Shown: one piece after another, positions 33,690 through 43,898 of the stretch
Numbering within the stretch: position 1 is the stretch's first letter
Layout: each line of letters starts with the position of its first letter
Assembly (NCBI GenBank): GCA_944739405.2
Contig: OX123197.2
Location: 54,226,047-54,290,046, forward strand
Length of the DNA: 64,000 nt
DNA from: Euclidia mi
Lineage: Eukaryota; Arthropoda; Insecta; Lepidoptera; Erebidae
Direction: 5' to 3'
Notes under the pieces: generated by a model
What the model was told of the DNA's origin: nothing
Database searches by the model: none
Seen by the model: only the letters and a program-made list of their open reading frames with translations
Position numbers and translations under genes: made by a program

Positions 33690-34403
33690 GAGAACCTGGT
33701 CGAGTTCAACGCCAAGAAAACACAGGTGTGCGCATTCTCAGCCAAGGTATCTCCATTCCTCCCCCATCCCTCTCTTCTGGACACTCCACTACCGATTCAA
33801 GACAGCCTCAATATCCTGGGTATGGACATACGCAGAAATCTCAACCAGAAGACCTACATCGAGGGTGTCATCAAATCCGCATCTCGGAAACTCGGAGTTC
33901 TGAACAAGGTGAGGAGATTTTTCGCGCCGGAGCAGTTGTGTCTGTTATACAAGACCCAGGTTCGCTCCTGCGTGGAATACTGCTCTCACCTTTGGAATGA
34001 CTCCGCTCAGTACTTATTGGACGCCCTCGATAGGTTGCAGCGGCGTGCTGTCCGTATCATCACGGATCCAGTGGCCACTAAAACTCTTGCGTCACTGCAA
34101 TTACGCAGAGACGTGTCCTCAATGGCTGTCTTCTACCGCATCTATCACGGTGAGTGTTCCGAAGAGCTCTTTCAACGAATCCCACCCTCTTCTTTCCTAT
34201 CCCGAACGATACGTGCTGGGTTGAGGTGCCACTCTTACACGGTAGAACAGATACCGTCACGCACCAAACGGTTCGGCGCCTCTTATCTCTGCCGTACCAT
34301 TAAGATGTGGAACTCTTTACCAGTCCACGTGTTTCCCTCCACTTATGATCCCGGGTCCTTTAAGCGGGGCGTGAAAAAGCTTTATTCAAGGCCGTCAATG
34401 TGA
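33690..34403 (+). CDS. C-terminal part of Jockey/CR1-like RT protein
   Basis: Open to the natural stop after KKLYSRPSM. Landmarks: FNAKKTQVCAFSAK (template region), LNILGMDIRRNLNQKTYIEG, RFFAPEQLCLLYKTQVRSCV, YCSHLWNDSAQYLLDALDRL, RRAVRIITDP, then FYRIYHGECSEELF and TIKMWNSLPVHVFP. These are thumb and C-terminal motifs of Jockey/CR1-like polyproteins. The catalytic palm is missing by 5' truncation. No lesion is visible in about 235 codons, so this is one of the youngest layers here. Confidence 0.88.
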   Translation, partial: ENLVEFNAKKTQVCAFSAKVSPFLPHPSLLDTPLPIQDSLNILGMDIRRNLNQKTYIEGVIKSASRKLGVLNKVRRFFAPEQLCLLYKTQVRSCVEYCSHLWNDSAQYLLDALDRLQRRAVRIITDPVATKTLASLQLRRDVSSMAVFYRIYHGECSEELFQRIPPSSFLSRTIRAGLRCHSYTVEQIPSRTKRFGASYLCRTIKMWNSLPVHVFPSTYDPGSFKRGVKKLYSRPSM

Positions 34404-34501
34404 GGGCCATCATGCCATACTGCCATGCTGGCTGCTGGGATGATGGCCATCACTATGGGACTTCACTGACTGCTTAACATCAGGCAGCATGGAGTCAATT
34501 T

Positions 34502-34735
34502 CATCATCATCAGCCTTTAACAGTCCACTGCTGGACTAGGCCTCTCCTTTGAAAGAAGGAATCGGCCTACTATACCACGCTGGCCAAACGGGTTGGTATA
34601 GGGTTTGTATCAAGTTTTCCTTCTCTTACAGTGCTGTTCTCTGCATGATATGCTCCCTCTGTCGGCTCTTACGACACCCATGGGATGATATGGGGTGGTG
34701 ACAATCCGTATTCTTAATCCGTCACCACACGGATA
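34502..34735 (-). mobile_element. short LINE-tail element, copy 1, with 11-bp target duplication
   Basis: GGAGTCAATTT flanks it at 34491-34501 and 34736-34746. On the minus strand it runs from a GTGTGGTGACGGATTAAGAA head to GGAGAGGCCTAGTCCAGCAG and ends in GATGATGATG. The same element is at 48364-48625. No coding domain is recognisable in it. Confidence 0.9.
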
Positions 34736-35196
34736 GGAGTCAATTTGTTCGGCAGAAAAAAAAAAAGAAACACTAATCTCGTGCATGCTGACGTCCGGGA
34801 TGTCTTCGGTATGGTGTCGGGTCAATCAAGCTCTAGGGTCGCGTGTGGTCGCGGGGTCGTGTATAACATTCCATAGAATCTTTCGATCTCCTCCATGAAT
34901 TGAGGTCTGGATGACACAACACTGCCATCCTCCGTCTTCAGCTTTGTTAGCTGACTTTGCCCGATAGAAAGTTCTCTCTAGAATACATTAGAGCCTTAAT
35001 TCCGCTCGACCGCCTCTTGAACACATTTGGTGTTTTATTGGCGGATATCGCAGGTCAGAGACTTAGATATCTGTCTATTGAGGCGCCGATATTTTGGCAT
35101 GTCGCAGCCAATATCAAGATGGATAAATCATTTGTAATCACTGATCATTTCCGTTATTATTTATGCTCTATCGAATCCAATCAAACAATTGGCTAG

Positions 35197-35400
35197 TTAG
35201 TCATGAGGCGGGTAGGGAGTTAGAACACAGTCCTGCAATACCTAAGCAGCAAGCCTGTGTGACTCGCTGCGCTAGAACATCAAGCCATAAATGCTGATAA
35301 CATACCTCAAAGGGTAAAAGGCGTGAGCCTTTTATGCCCGAAGGGTGTATTACACACCCACTTTTCGCCAGTTATGTTTCGGTCGCAATTTAATAGTTAA
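35197..35400. other. non-coding, with SINE-tail fragment
   Basis: 35318-35392 matches the shared SINE/LINE-C tail in reverse (AAAGGCGTGAG, GCCCGAAGGGTG, CACCCACTTTTCGCCAGT). The rest is unremarkable interior of the TIR element. Confidence 0.5.
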
Positions 35401-36141
35401 GTAGTAGTTTAAATAATATTATTATTTTTAGAAAAGCCTTTCTTTGTTGTTATCACCAGCTTGTTAGCTGAATATTTTTCAAAAAGCGAAAAATGTGAAT
35501 CCTTGTGCCACTATTATAATAAAAACAACCACTTGTCTGATTTTAAACACGTATTTGTGTTATTTAAAAATTTCTTTAGATTTTTTATTTGTAAGAAATA
35601 AACAATAGTCCAAATTAATGTTGATCTAACCGCCCATCCTAATTATACTTACAAATTAATTGTTATTTCAAACAATTTACTTTTATAGAAAAGTGCTACA
35701 TAAATCATTTTAATCTGCAACTACTTTATGATATTTCAATTGCTTAAACCGATTAGCCTGATTTTATTTTAGTATTCCAATGGTTGTTCATATATTTAGC
35801 CTTACACAAAATAATACCAGAGTGTCGCTTAAATCGTTTTTCCTATACCTGTATTGTGAAGTTTATGGCACTTATATCATTTAGCCTGTTTCTAAATAAA
35901 AGTAAACTGGGGTAATATTGTATCAAGCGACTTTTATTTCTATTAATAGTAGCTTAAAAGAAATGAAAACTATACTCAATTATGCAGCTTTTGTCATGGA
36001 AGTCAACTTCGGTCACTTTTTCGTTAATAACCTTATACTTTTTTTATAACGTTTTTTTTTCGTAAAATTAAAACTTTAAAACGCTCTCCTGTAAAGTTTA
36101 AAAAATTCGCTGAATACATTTTGCCCGTGAACCCTCGAAAA

Positions 36142-36655
36142 CCATCGTGACTACTATATCTTCGTTTATCGAAAACGACCATAGAATATGGGATACTTTA
36201 ATTCCCAAAATTCAATTCGCGCTAAATACTGCGGTTAATGAGGTAACTGGTTATACTCCGAGTTTTTTAGTGTACGGCAGAGAACTAGAACTTGCGGTTC
36301 ACACTATATTGATGCCGAGTCAGATGATGTCATTTATATACCTAGGGATTCTTATGCTGAAAATATAGGCTGTCTATCAAGTATTTTCCATAAGGTCCAG
36401 TCTCTTTTAATCCAAGCTCACGCTAGAAACTCACACACATACAACTTACGTCGTAAACCGGCTGAGTTTAACATAGGTGATACCGTATGGAAAAGAACTT
36501 TCTATTTAAGTGATAAGGACAAATCATTTAGCAACTGGCTCCTAAGTTTACCAAGTGTACTATTATTGCTAAAAGTCACAACTAGTATACCAATTAGCGG
36601 ATTCGTCGGGTAAATCTATTGGCAGTTGGCACATTAAAGATTTAAAACTAATTAA
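36142..36655 (+). pseudogene. Gypsy integrase, C-terminal part
   Basis: Resumes the integrase core after the TIR insertion (IENDHRIWDTLIPKIQFALN, TGYTPSFLVYGRELE). After a frameshift near 36350 it continues through RKPAEFNIGDTVWKRTFYLS to a GSWHIKDLKLI-type ending at about 36655. These are typical Gypsy integrase C-terminal motifs. Confidence 0.88.
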
Positions 36656-36821
36656 CTACACTGATTCCTAACCTAACTAGATTCTTTCATTGTACCTACC
36701 TGCAGTTTGAGTTTCATAGTCACTTTCTACTTAGCACTGTCTACAAAAGTTCGGAGGACTTAGTTAGACGGACTTTTTTTTTGTCTAGACACGAAAAATC
36801 CTGCTGTATAGAGCGGGTTAT

Positions 36822-36947
36822 TGTAACGTAATACTACACGTATTGCGTTAAAATATCTTGCAGGCGCTTAACGCCAGCTTAGCCGTTCGCAATATTACCA
36901 AATATGGTCATGTTCACTAGCCAAAGGCAGTTGTGAGTCATAGGCCT
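36822..36947 (+). repeat. Gypsy 3' LTR, first part
   Basis: TGTAACGTA... matches the first 125 or so bases of the 5' LTR. The match breaks at GGCCT, where BEL-2 begins, and resumes at 43894. The purine-rich stretch AGAGCGGG just before it (36810-36817) may be the polypurine tract. Confidence 0.93.
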
Positions 36948-37558
36948 TGTCTAGAATTACCGTAGCCAGGTAGGGATTTTCAGAACAGAGTTGCAGTGGA
37001 AGGTGTAATACATCTACCTGACCACGATAGACAATATATCTAAACACTTTCACTGCGTTGCACAGCAAGTCACAACCAATATTAATAAAATGTTTCAACT
37101 CACCTGATATCTTCACTGGTGATATTCTTGACGTGGACCTATAGGATTAACTCATAATCTTGGCCAAAATAACAAGAGAATCGAATAGATACCAGTCTCC
37201 AGTTCAGCGTAGTCCTCCTTGGGCACCAATCAGGAATTCACACACGTGTTTTACAAAGTTCAATGTTCAATATATCACAAATTTACCACAAACTTTGCCG
37301 GAAGTCAAAAGCGGCAATTGTTAGTAATTACAAGTTAATTCAATTCGCGTTAATTCAAAAGGCGATCAATGTATATCAATTTATATCAATTATTACAAAC
37401 GGAGACAGCCCAAAACCGGCGTGTTAATTTTTCAAGGCGGGAACGAAAGTGACAGTTCGGTGTGACCATTGTCAGAAATTTTCAATAGACTAAACAAAAT
37501 GTTACTTAATCGATATAATCGATTTGACTTATAATAAAAACTAATACTATTTCAAACA
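36948..37558 (-). repeat. BEL-2 3' LTR
   Basis: 611 bp, TGTCTAGAATTACCG...ATTTCAAACA. It aligns along its full length with 43278-43893. Confidence 0.95.
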
Positions 37559-37577
37559 TCCACCCGCCCCGGACCGG
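37559..37577 (-). promoter_or_regulatory. BEL-2 polypurine tract
   Basis: The minus strand reads GGGGCGGGTGGA directly against the 3' LTR, a purine run in the correct place for plus-strand priming. Confidence 0.65.
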
Positions 37578-37589
37578 CCTACCGGTCCG

Positions 37590-38516
37590 CTAATCGGTTG
37601 GTAGACGTGACAATGTTGCAACCGCTCTCCTCAGAATCGAATCGTCCACCCAGACCTCAGCAAATCGGGGAACTCCATCAGCCCCAGTTACCAAACGAAG
37701 GATGCGCCCCCTGTGCCATCTGAGGGGCGGAAGGTTAGCCTCCTTGATCAAAACGAGGTCACCAATCTTGGGTGGATCGGTCTTGTCGGTCCACTTAACG
37801 CGTTTCCAAAAGCTCTGAGTAATCTGGCGTACAAATTCAAAACGCGAGAGATGACCAGGTCTCGTATCAATGTAAGGGTACTCAGGCAAGGCGACAAGTG
37901 GGCGACCAATCAAAAAATGGCCCGGCGTAAGGGCCTCCAAATCATTCGGATCTGAGGAGATAGGGCACAATGGCCGAGAGTTCAAAACGGCCTCAATCTT
38001 ACAAAACACAGTTGCGAGTTCCTCAAATGTAAGGACAGACTCACCGATTGTCCTGCGCAAGTGTGTTTTGGCCGAATTTACGGCGGCCTCAAATATACCA
38101 CCCCATTGTGGACAATTTGGTGGAGAAAACAACCAATTTATCCCACGTCGGGCAAGCCTATCACCTACATCAGCCTTGTTGGTTTCAAGGAAATTAACAA
38201 CATCATTCAAATAATTATTGGTGCCCTTGAAGTTAGTGCCGCAGTCAGAACGGATCAAGGAAGGCAGCCCTCTGCGGGATACAAATCTGTCAAATGTGGC
38301 TACAAACGCCTCGGTTGTAAGCGAGGAGACCAGTTCTAAGTGTACGGCCTTTGTGGAGAGACAAACAAAAACGCACAAGTAGGCCTTGACAGTCTTGCTG
38401 TTTCGAAGTGTCGACGTTTTTACCAAAAAGGGACCAGCGAAGTTCGTGCCAATCCGTCCGTCCAACGTCAAACGTCCAAAACCAAACGTCCGAACCGTCA
38501 AACGTCCTGCTTTCAA
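37590..38516 (-). pseudogene. BEL-2 integrase catalytic core and C-terminus
   Basis: A 308-codon frame contains the core (KAYLCVFVCLSTKAVHLELV, IRSDCGTNFKGTNNYL, PQWGGIFEAAVNSAK) and the C-terminal tail (DLVLIKEANLPPLRWHRGRI), ending just inside the LTR. The second Asp and the Glu are present. The first Asp box reads GTNFAGPF where GxDFAGPF is usual, so that Asp is replaced by Asn. The start of this frame is a frameshift artefact at a short GACGTTTG repeat (about 38445-38515). Confidence 0.9.
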
Positions 38517-38820
38517 TTACGCGATCTGCCGGTAAGTCCCCCATCAAGGGCTGCATGGTAAAAGCCTTGAGCCTATAGCAAGGGATGCAGCGAAAGACTA
38601 CACTCTGAATAATTCTTCGGGCAGACAAGATCCAAAATTCGCGTTGCAAAATGGCCAAGAGCGCATTACAACCAGCATGCGAATTTTTAAGGTGACGGTC
38701 AGTTACCAACAAGCGTACCAAATGACCGTCCTTAGGTAACAAAAGGGGGTGACGTGCTCCGTAAGGGAGGTTGGCGTTCTTGAGACGCCCTCCAACGCGC
38801 AAGAGACCCGTATCGTCCAA
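38290..38820 (-). pseudogene. BEL-2 integrase N-terminal zinc domain
   Basis: Contains LLRVGGRLKNANLPYGARHP, the HHCC zinc domain (DRHLKNSHAGC..., FRCIPCYRLK) and MGDLPADRVIES, then leaves frame within a slipped GACGTTTG-type repeat. Everything after that point in this frame is not real protein; the true continuation is the neighbouring frame to 37590. Confidence 0.85.
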
Positions 38821-40202
38821 TCGGATTTCTGGATTTGGGAAACGCGATTAGCGACAAATACCTCCAAGGTGTGGACAGAAGCCTTCAACCAACAAAAAAC
38901 AATTTGGCTGTGTGTCCAGGCGTAGGTCCCATTAATACAAATGCTTTTACCCAAAGTGTTAGACACGTGGTTCAATAAGCGTACAAGTAGGGCTGCTCCC
39001 GAGAGCTCCAATTTCGGAATGGTCAGAGATGTCCGAAGGGGTGCAACCTTGCTCTTTGCCATGATCAGGGAAACTCTCACCTGACCTGAGGCACTGACTG
39101 TGCGCAAGTACACCACGGCCGCGTGACCACGTTCCGAGGCATCACAAAACCCGTGAAGGGTGGCGTTGTACTTCCCGGGAGGAAGGATGGGACGAGACAA
39201 GGAGATCTCGTTGACGGCAGGAAGTGAGGATACAAAAGAGGTCCATTCCTCAACAAGACTACCACGTAGAGGTTCGTCCCAGGTCAATCCTGCTGTCCAA
39301 AGCTTCTGCAAGAAGCATTTTGCCCAAAATATAACTGGACAGATCCAACCGTTCGGATCAAAGGTTCTGGCGACAGTAGACAACACGAGACGTTTAGACC
39401 AAGAACAAGGCAATTTCAGGTCTACGTTATACGTAAAGATGTCTTGGACTGGTCTGTACTGGACGCCGAGAACAGCCATCATGGCGGGGTTGTAAACAAT
39501 CTCAAATAGATGTGGATCTTGCTGATGATCCTCTGGCAAGCCTTCCAAAAGCGCTGGTGAGTTGGAAATCCATTTGCGCAACTCATAACCAGCGGAGGCC
39601 AAAATACCTATCAATTCGTCCCGCAGGAGGATCGCCTCGTCCACTGTAGAGGCGCCCGAGCAAATGTCATCGACGTAAATATCGTCTTTGAAGATGGCGG
39701 AGGCTCTTGGGAAACGTAAGCCTTCGCGGTCTGCGAGCTCCCAAAGAGAACGTATTGCCAAGTAGGGGCTTGACCTTAACCCGTACGTATTAGTATTGAG
39801 CTCGTAGACGACCATCGGATCGCGAGGAGACTCTCTCCAAAGGATCAGCTGGAAGCGACGGTCATCAGGGTGGATAATCGTCTGCCTGAACATTATTTTT
39901 ATATCGGCTACAAAGACAACCTGATGTCGTCGGAAGCTGGTGATGACGTCATCAAGGTCCTTGACCAACTTGGGACCAAAATACAAGCACTGGTTCAAGG
40001 ATACGCCCGTAGAAGTCTGCGCAGAACCATCAAATACTGTGCGCAGCTTGCCAGTCGATGGCTTCAATACCGCATGATGCGGGAGAAAGTAGTGCTCCAC
40101 CGAACGCCAATCCAAATTTGACATTTCATATTCTCTCATGAACTCAATGTACTTCTGTCTGAGCTCCGGATCACGACCCATGCGACGCTCCATAGCCAAC
40201 AA
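38703..40202 (-). pseudogene. BEL-2 reverse transcriptase and RNase H
   Basis: About 500 codons: YFLPHHAVLKPSTGKLRTVF, VVFVADIKIMFRQ, then the catalytic IYVDDICSG, then LSTVARTFDPNGWICP. RNase H follows with GFCDASERGHAAVV and PKLELSGAALL, but the third acidic box reads AWTHSQIVF where Asp is expected. About 400 bp of the usual spacer between RNase H and integrase are missing near 38840, so the end of the frame is not authentic. It is in frame with the protease, behind one TGA. Confidence 0.92.
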
Positions 40203-40220
40203 TCTCTTTTCGGCTAAAGG

Positions 40221-40960
40221 TCATGACTCACCAAGCGGAGGCCGAACAGACAGGAAGGGTAGCCTCGTAATAATCCGACCAGAACGGAGTCGACCAGTGT
40301 TGTTCTGGAAGAACAGCTCGCACTCCTCATGTTCTGGATTCAAACGGGCAGCTTGAGGAGGCTCCTCTACCTCCCAAAACCTCTGAAGTGCATCAGAGAG
40401 AGCAGAGCCTACAGCCAACAAATTATCAAGTTCGGGTGAAGGGGGGTCCCTAGGTACAGGGCCCATCAAAGCAAATCCAAATATGGTCGGGATGGCAGTC
40501 AAACCATTTGGCACCAAGACCCGTTTCCCACCAATCAAAATTCCACCGAGGACATCAGAGCCAATCAACAAGTCAATTTGTCCCGGTGTGTCAAATTTGG
40601 GGTCTGCCAGTTCCAATCCCGATGTCAAATTCACCACAGCAGCAGGTAGCTGTTTCTGTGGATGCATGCCCAAAATATTCTTCAGTACAATAGCCGAGGT
40701 TCTAATCCTCGGGTGTGAAGATTCAACAGGGCCAAACAAAACCTTAACTTGCCCTTCAACATTAGAGGCTACATCCCCTATGCCCCGTATACAATTTGGA
40801 AAAGAACCCATATTTAATTTAACCTGCCCTACCAAATAAGTGGCAACAATGCAACCTTGTGAACCTGTGTCCAATATAGCACGGACAACAACAGAGGTCC
40901 CCGTGGGTCCCCAGACCCTAACAGCAACTGTTGGTAGGATAACGGTGTCAATGGGGGAGG
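40221..40960 (-). pseudogene. BEL-2 aspartic protease and N-terminal RT linker
   Basis: The active site reads AILDTGSQGCIV and the flap/C-terminal part IDLLIGSDVLGGIL, PTIFGFALMG. The RT lead-in LQRFWEVEEPPQ follows. The frame ends at a TGA in the conserved segment before RT; this is a CpG-type change of an Arg codon, and RT continues in the same frame. Protease residues look intact. Confidence 0.85.
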
Positions 40961-41326
40961 TTGGCGTTATAGGGCAGGGGTCAATGACCTATTATTGCCT
41001 GTGCGGCGACCGTTGGCCAGGACCAGGCAAATCAAAATGGGGGTGCGGTTTGAAGTCCTCAAAGGCGCGATGACTCGATCCGCGCGCCATCTGTGGGGGG
41101 TCATAGTGACGCACCCACCCAAAACGAGGTGGGCGCGAGTCAAGGCGGGGACGCTCCGCCAAAGGAGGGGAATACCTGGGGCAGCAGTCATGGTGCTGGT
41201 GACGCTGAACAGCACATTCAGGTGCGCGAGAGAGGCGCGAGAGTGCGCGTGCGCACGCTACGGTTCTCCAAGCGGGGTGAGCGGCGATCAAAAGCGAGGC
41301 GACTCTCGGCTACGCGCCGGTGAGCC

Positions 41327-42556
41327 TCAGCTGCCACCTTCAAAACACCCGCCCGGGCGCGGCGTCGGCTGGTTGGACAAGCGGCCTACCTCTCTGGCAT
41401 TCATGCAGAGAATGTCCAAATGCTGTCCTCCACAGTGAGGACAGGGGCGAGAGTTTGGGCAGTCTCGCTGGTAGTGGGACCCCAAGCAAGAGAAGCAAAG
41501 GCGGCGGGCATTCGCGATGCGCCTACGAGAGGCGACATGTAGGTCCAAGAATGCCCTACAACTGGCCGTTCTGTGTCCCGTGACCTTGCAGTAAGAGCAC
41601 TCCACTGGGCTCTGCGTGACTGCAAAGCGAGGAGGGCGCCGGTCAACATTGGCTCGGGTGTGAACGCGAGCCTGCTCCAGGAACCTCTCCAGGTCAGCAA
41701 AGGGGGGCAGATGGGTCGCGCTATCCCCACCAAAGCGCTGTTCAAAACGCGACCTCAGGTCGGCAGGCAGCTTTTTCAGCACAATGTGCACCAATAGATA
41801 GGACCATTGGTCCACGGGCAGGTCAAGGCACTTAAGTGCATTGATGGCTACCAAAAGCGGTTTCAAAAGTTGGGTGCGCAACCCAGAGACCCGGGTGAGC
41901 GTCGGCAAACCCAAAATCTGCTCGATGTGCGTGTCGGCGAGGCCACGCTTATTATGGTACCTACGGGTGATTAGGTCCCGAGCCATCTGGTACGCCTCGT
42001 CAGACACGGGCAGATGCTGGATGAGGCCCTTGGCCTCCCCATCCAGAACCGACATTAAATATGCCAATTTTTGTGCTGGCCGAAGGTCAGTCCTGTCATT
42101 GACCAGGCTGTCGAACAAATTAACGAAGCCCAGGTAGCTTCCTAGGTAGCCATCAAAATGGGGGAAGTCCAAAGTAGGGAGCCTACTCACCAGCCCCGGT
42201 GCTGACCTAGGAAGCTCCTGCTTCAGGCCGGGTTGCCCTTCCCTATCGGCAACTAGTTGTCTCGCACTATTGGAGACAGCATCATACAGGTCTAAGACCT
42301 GGGCATAGTCTTCGCTGACCTTATTTCGCTGGTCAGCGGTGAAATCGTTGACTGACACTTCGAGACAGCAAGCGCTGAAAGTGCGGAATTGCTGTTCCAC
42401 ACTTGCCAGGCGATCGTCAATCCGCTCGTACCTTTGTAGTAAGGCCTGCTGGCGATCAGGCCGGTTCACTAAGGCACTGGCCGAGGCAAACCTGCGCAAA
42501 TCTGATGCAATAGCACCAGCAGCCGCACGCAGGTCCTTGATAGCTGACATAATCAA
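41327..42556 (-). CDS. BEL-2 Gag (DUF1759-type) with zinc fingers
   Basis: A full-looking 409-codon frame. The N-terminal part is a helical region; the core reads LPTLDFPHFDGYLGSYLGFV, AQKLAYLMSVLDGEAKGLI and YHNKRGLADTHIEQIL. The C-terminal zinc region has CSYCKVTGHRTASC, CFSCLGSHYQRDC and CPHCGGQHLDILC. No break is visible. The start (MIMSAIKDL or its second Met) lies about 720 bp inside the 5' LTR. Confidence 0.92.
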   Translation of the reverse strand: MIMSAIKDLRAAAGAIASDLRRFASASALVNRPDRQQALLQRYERIDDRLASVEQQFRTFSACCLEVSVNDFTADQRNKVSEDYAQVLDLYDAVSNSARQLVADREGQPGLKQELPRSAPGLVSRLPTLDFPHFDGYLGSYLGFVNLFDSLVNDRTDLRPAQKLAYLMSVLDGEAKGLIQHLPVSDEAYQMARDLITRRYHNKRGLADTHIEQILGLPTLTRVSGLRTQLLKPLLVAINALKCLDLPVDQWSYLLVHIVLKKLPADLRSRFEQRFGGDSATHLPPFADLERFLEQARVHTRANVDRRPPRFAVTQSPVECSYCKVTGHRTASCRAFLDLHVASRRRIANARRLCFSCLGSHYQRDCPNSRPCPHCGGQHLDILCMNAREVGRLSNQPTPRPGGCFEGGS

Positions 42557-43277
42557 AATTCAAAAGAGCCCGGACAAGCGTTAAATAATATTAACAGTCA
42601 AAGCTTAATTTTTCTTAATTCTTTGAAATCAACAAAATATTAGCCTGTTTACTGTTGGTACAAGCAAGTGACAGGTATCTACTGTCCAACAAAATTAATA
42701 GGTTCAATATATTGAAACAAACACAAAAGTTATCAAAGTTGTAACTTATAACAAATTAAAAGTTGAAACTTCAAATTAATTAATGAATTATTTGCAACAG
42801 ACAGACTGGCTGAGTTATTTGAGATATACAATAGTAAGTAAGCACAGAATATGTGTTACCTAGCAATATTATCTATATATTATAACAAACAAAGGTTTAT
42901 CAAAAGTTTGGTTGTTATAAGTAATGATTCAAACTTAATATAATCATGAGATAAACTAAATTTACTAAATTTATTGATACATACAGCTGTTATGTATCCA
43001 AACAAACTTACTTATTAATAGTAACAGCAACAAATATATGCTAGATTTCAACAATTTAAATCAAACAATTACTGATTGAGGTTATGTATGACAATGTGTT
43101 TCAAGTTATGTAGGTCAACTTATACAATTAAATATTATGTATTTTAGACAATAACCGACCTGACAAATACTACAATACTGTCTACAAGGTGATAAGATAC
43201 AAGCTTATACCAATCTGAGGTTTGTACTCAGTAATGCAACAGCGGCTAAATACAACAGCGCTCTGCACCAAAAATTA
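42557..43277 (-). other. BEL-2 5' leader
   Basis: AT-rich and non-coding between the 5' LTR and gag. On the minus strand TGGTGCAGAGCG (43252-43270 region), a few bases from the LTR, could be the primer-binding site; TGGTGCA resembles the 3' end complement of tRNA-Gly used by some BEL elements. Confidence 0.6.
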
Positions 43278-43893
43278 TGTTTAGAATTACCGTAGCCAGG
43301 TAGGGATTTTCAGAACAGAGTTGCAGCGGAAGGTGTAATACATCTACCTGACCACGAAAGACAATATATCTAAACACTTTCACTGCGTTGCACAGCAAGT
43401 CACAACCAATATTAATAAAATGTTTCAATTCACCTGATATCTTCACTGGTGATATTCTTGACGTGGACCTATAGGATTAACTCATAATCTTGGCCAAAAT
43501 AACAAGAGAATCGAATAGATACCAGTCTCTAGTTCAGCGTAGTCCTCCTTGGGCACCAATCAGGAATTCACACACGTGTTTTACAAAGTTCAATGTTCAA
43601 TATATCACTAATTTACCACAAACTTTGCCGGTAGTCAAAAGCGGCAATTGTTAGTAATTACAAGTTAATTCAATTCGAATTAATTCAAAAGGCGATCAAT
43701 GTATATCAATTTATATCAATTATTACAAACGGAGACAGCCCAAAACCGGCGCAGCGTGTTAATTTTTCAAGGCGGGAACGAAACTGACAGGTCAGTGTGA
43801 CCATTGTCAGAAATTTTCAATAGACTAAACAAAATGTTACTTAATCGATATAATCGATTTGACTTATAATAAAAACTAATTCTATTTCAAACA
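43278..43893 (-). repeat. BEL-2 5' LTR
   Basis: 616 bp, TGTTTAGAATTACCG...ATTTCAAACA. Compared with the 3' LTR it has a 5-bp insertion in CGGCGCAGCGTG and about a dozen substitutions. Confidence 0.95.
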
Positions 43894-43898
43894 GGCCT

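Larger units (their letters stand above)
33681..34775 (+). mobile_element. 5'-truncated Jockey/CR1-like LINE with poly(A), inside the RTE
   Basis: Coding sequence from about 33690 to 34403, a 3' UTR and an A-rich end (34756-34766). The RTE text is split here; ATCTCGCAT (33672-33680) and ATCTCGTGCAT (34776-34786) are probable target duplications that now differ by 2 bp. A short LINE tail (34502-34735) is inserted in its 3' UTR. Confidence 0.85.
32900..34990 (-). pseudogene. RTE-like LINE fragment, split
   Basis: In minus order: SQLTKLKTEDGSVVSS (about 34930), TEDIPDVSMHEI (about 34800), then after an insertion NKAPGDDRITT, LLKAGGIPALEMLRKLFNSV, IHEGKTPQVWHRSVVV, RPISLSHFYKLFSRFITNRL, a VRAVPAPIDV-type block near 33215, a CL.TKAFEQCLLPV block, and finally IARRTAGRWSRMVLEWRLRT and ARPPAGWTDNLVGI near 32925. 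Internal deletions, stops and frameshifts are many. It lies inside the TIR element; its own target duplication was not found. Confidence 0.8.
31984..36137. mobile_element. TIR DNA transposon with subterminal repeats, inserted in Gypsy integrase
   Basis: The ends (31984-32014 and 36107-36137) are perfect 31-bp inverted copies starting CGAGGGTTCACGGGC. AAAA flanks both sides (31980-31983 and 36138-36141), and the integrase reads through once the element and one AAAA are removed. Inside the ends lie repeated CGCTTAAA...CATTTAGCCTG blocks. No transposase frame is visible, so it is probably non-autonomous or gutted by later insertions (RTE 32900-34990 and others). The 4-bp duplication excludes hAT and Tc1/mariner but does not decide the superfamily. 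Confidence 0.88.
36948..43893 (-). mobile_element. BEL/Pao LTR retrotransposon (BEL-2) inside the Gypsy 3' LTR
   Basis: LTRs at 36948-37558 and 43278-43893 (TG...CA) enclose gag, protease, RT/RNase H and integrase on the minus strand. GGCCT flanks both sides (36943-36947 and 43894-43898) and removing the element restores the Gypsy LTR. The LTRs differ by about a dozen substitutions and a 5-bp indel. Gag is open. Pol has a nonsense codon, a missing RNase H-integrase spacer and a frameshift in the integrase. It belongs to a different lineage from BEL-1. Confidence 0.95.

Noticed and set aside
40995..41438. 147-codon plus-strand frame and others opposite BEL-2 gag and pol
   Set aside because: Shadows of the GC-rich coding strand of BEL-2.
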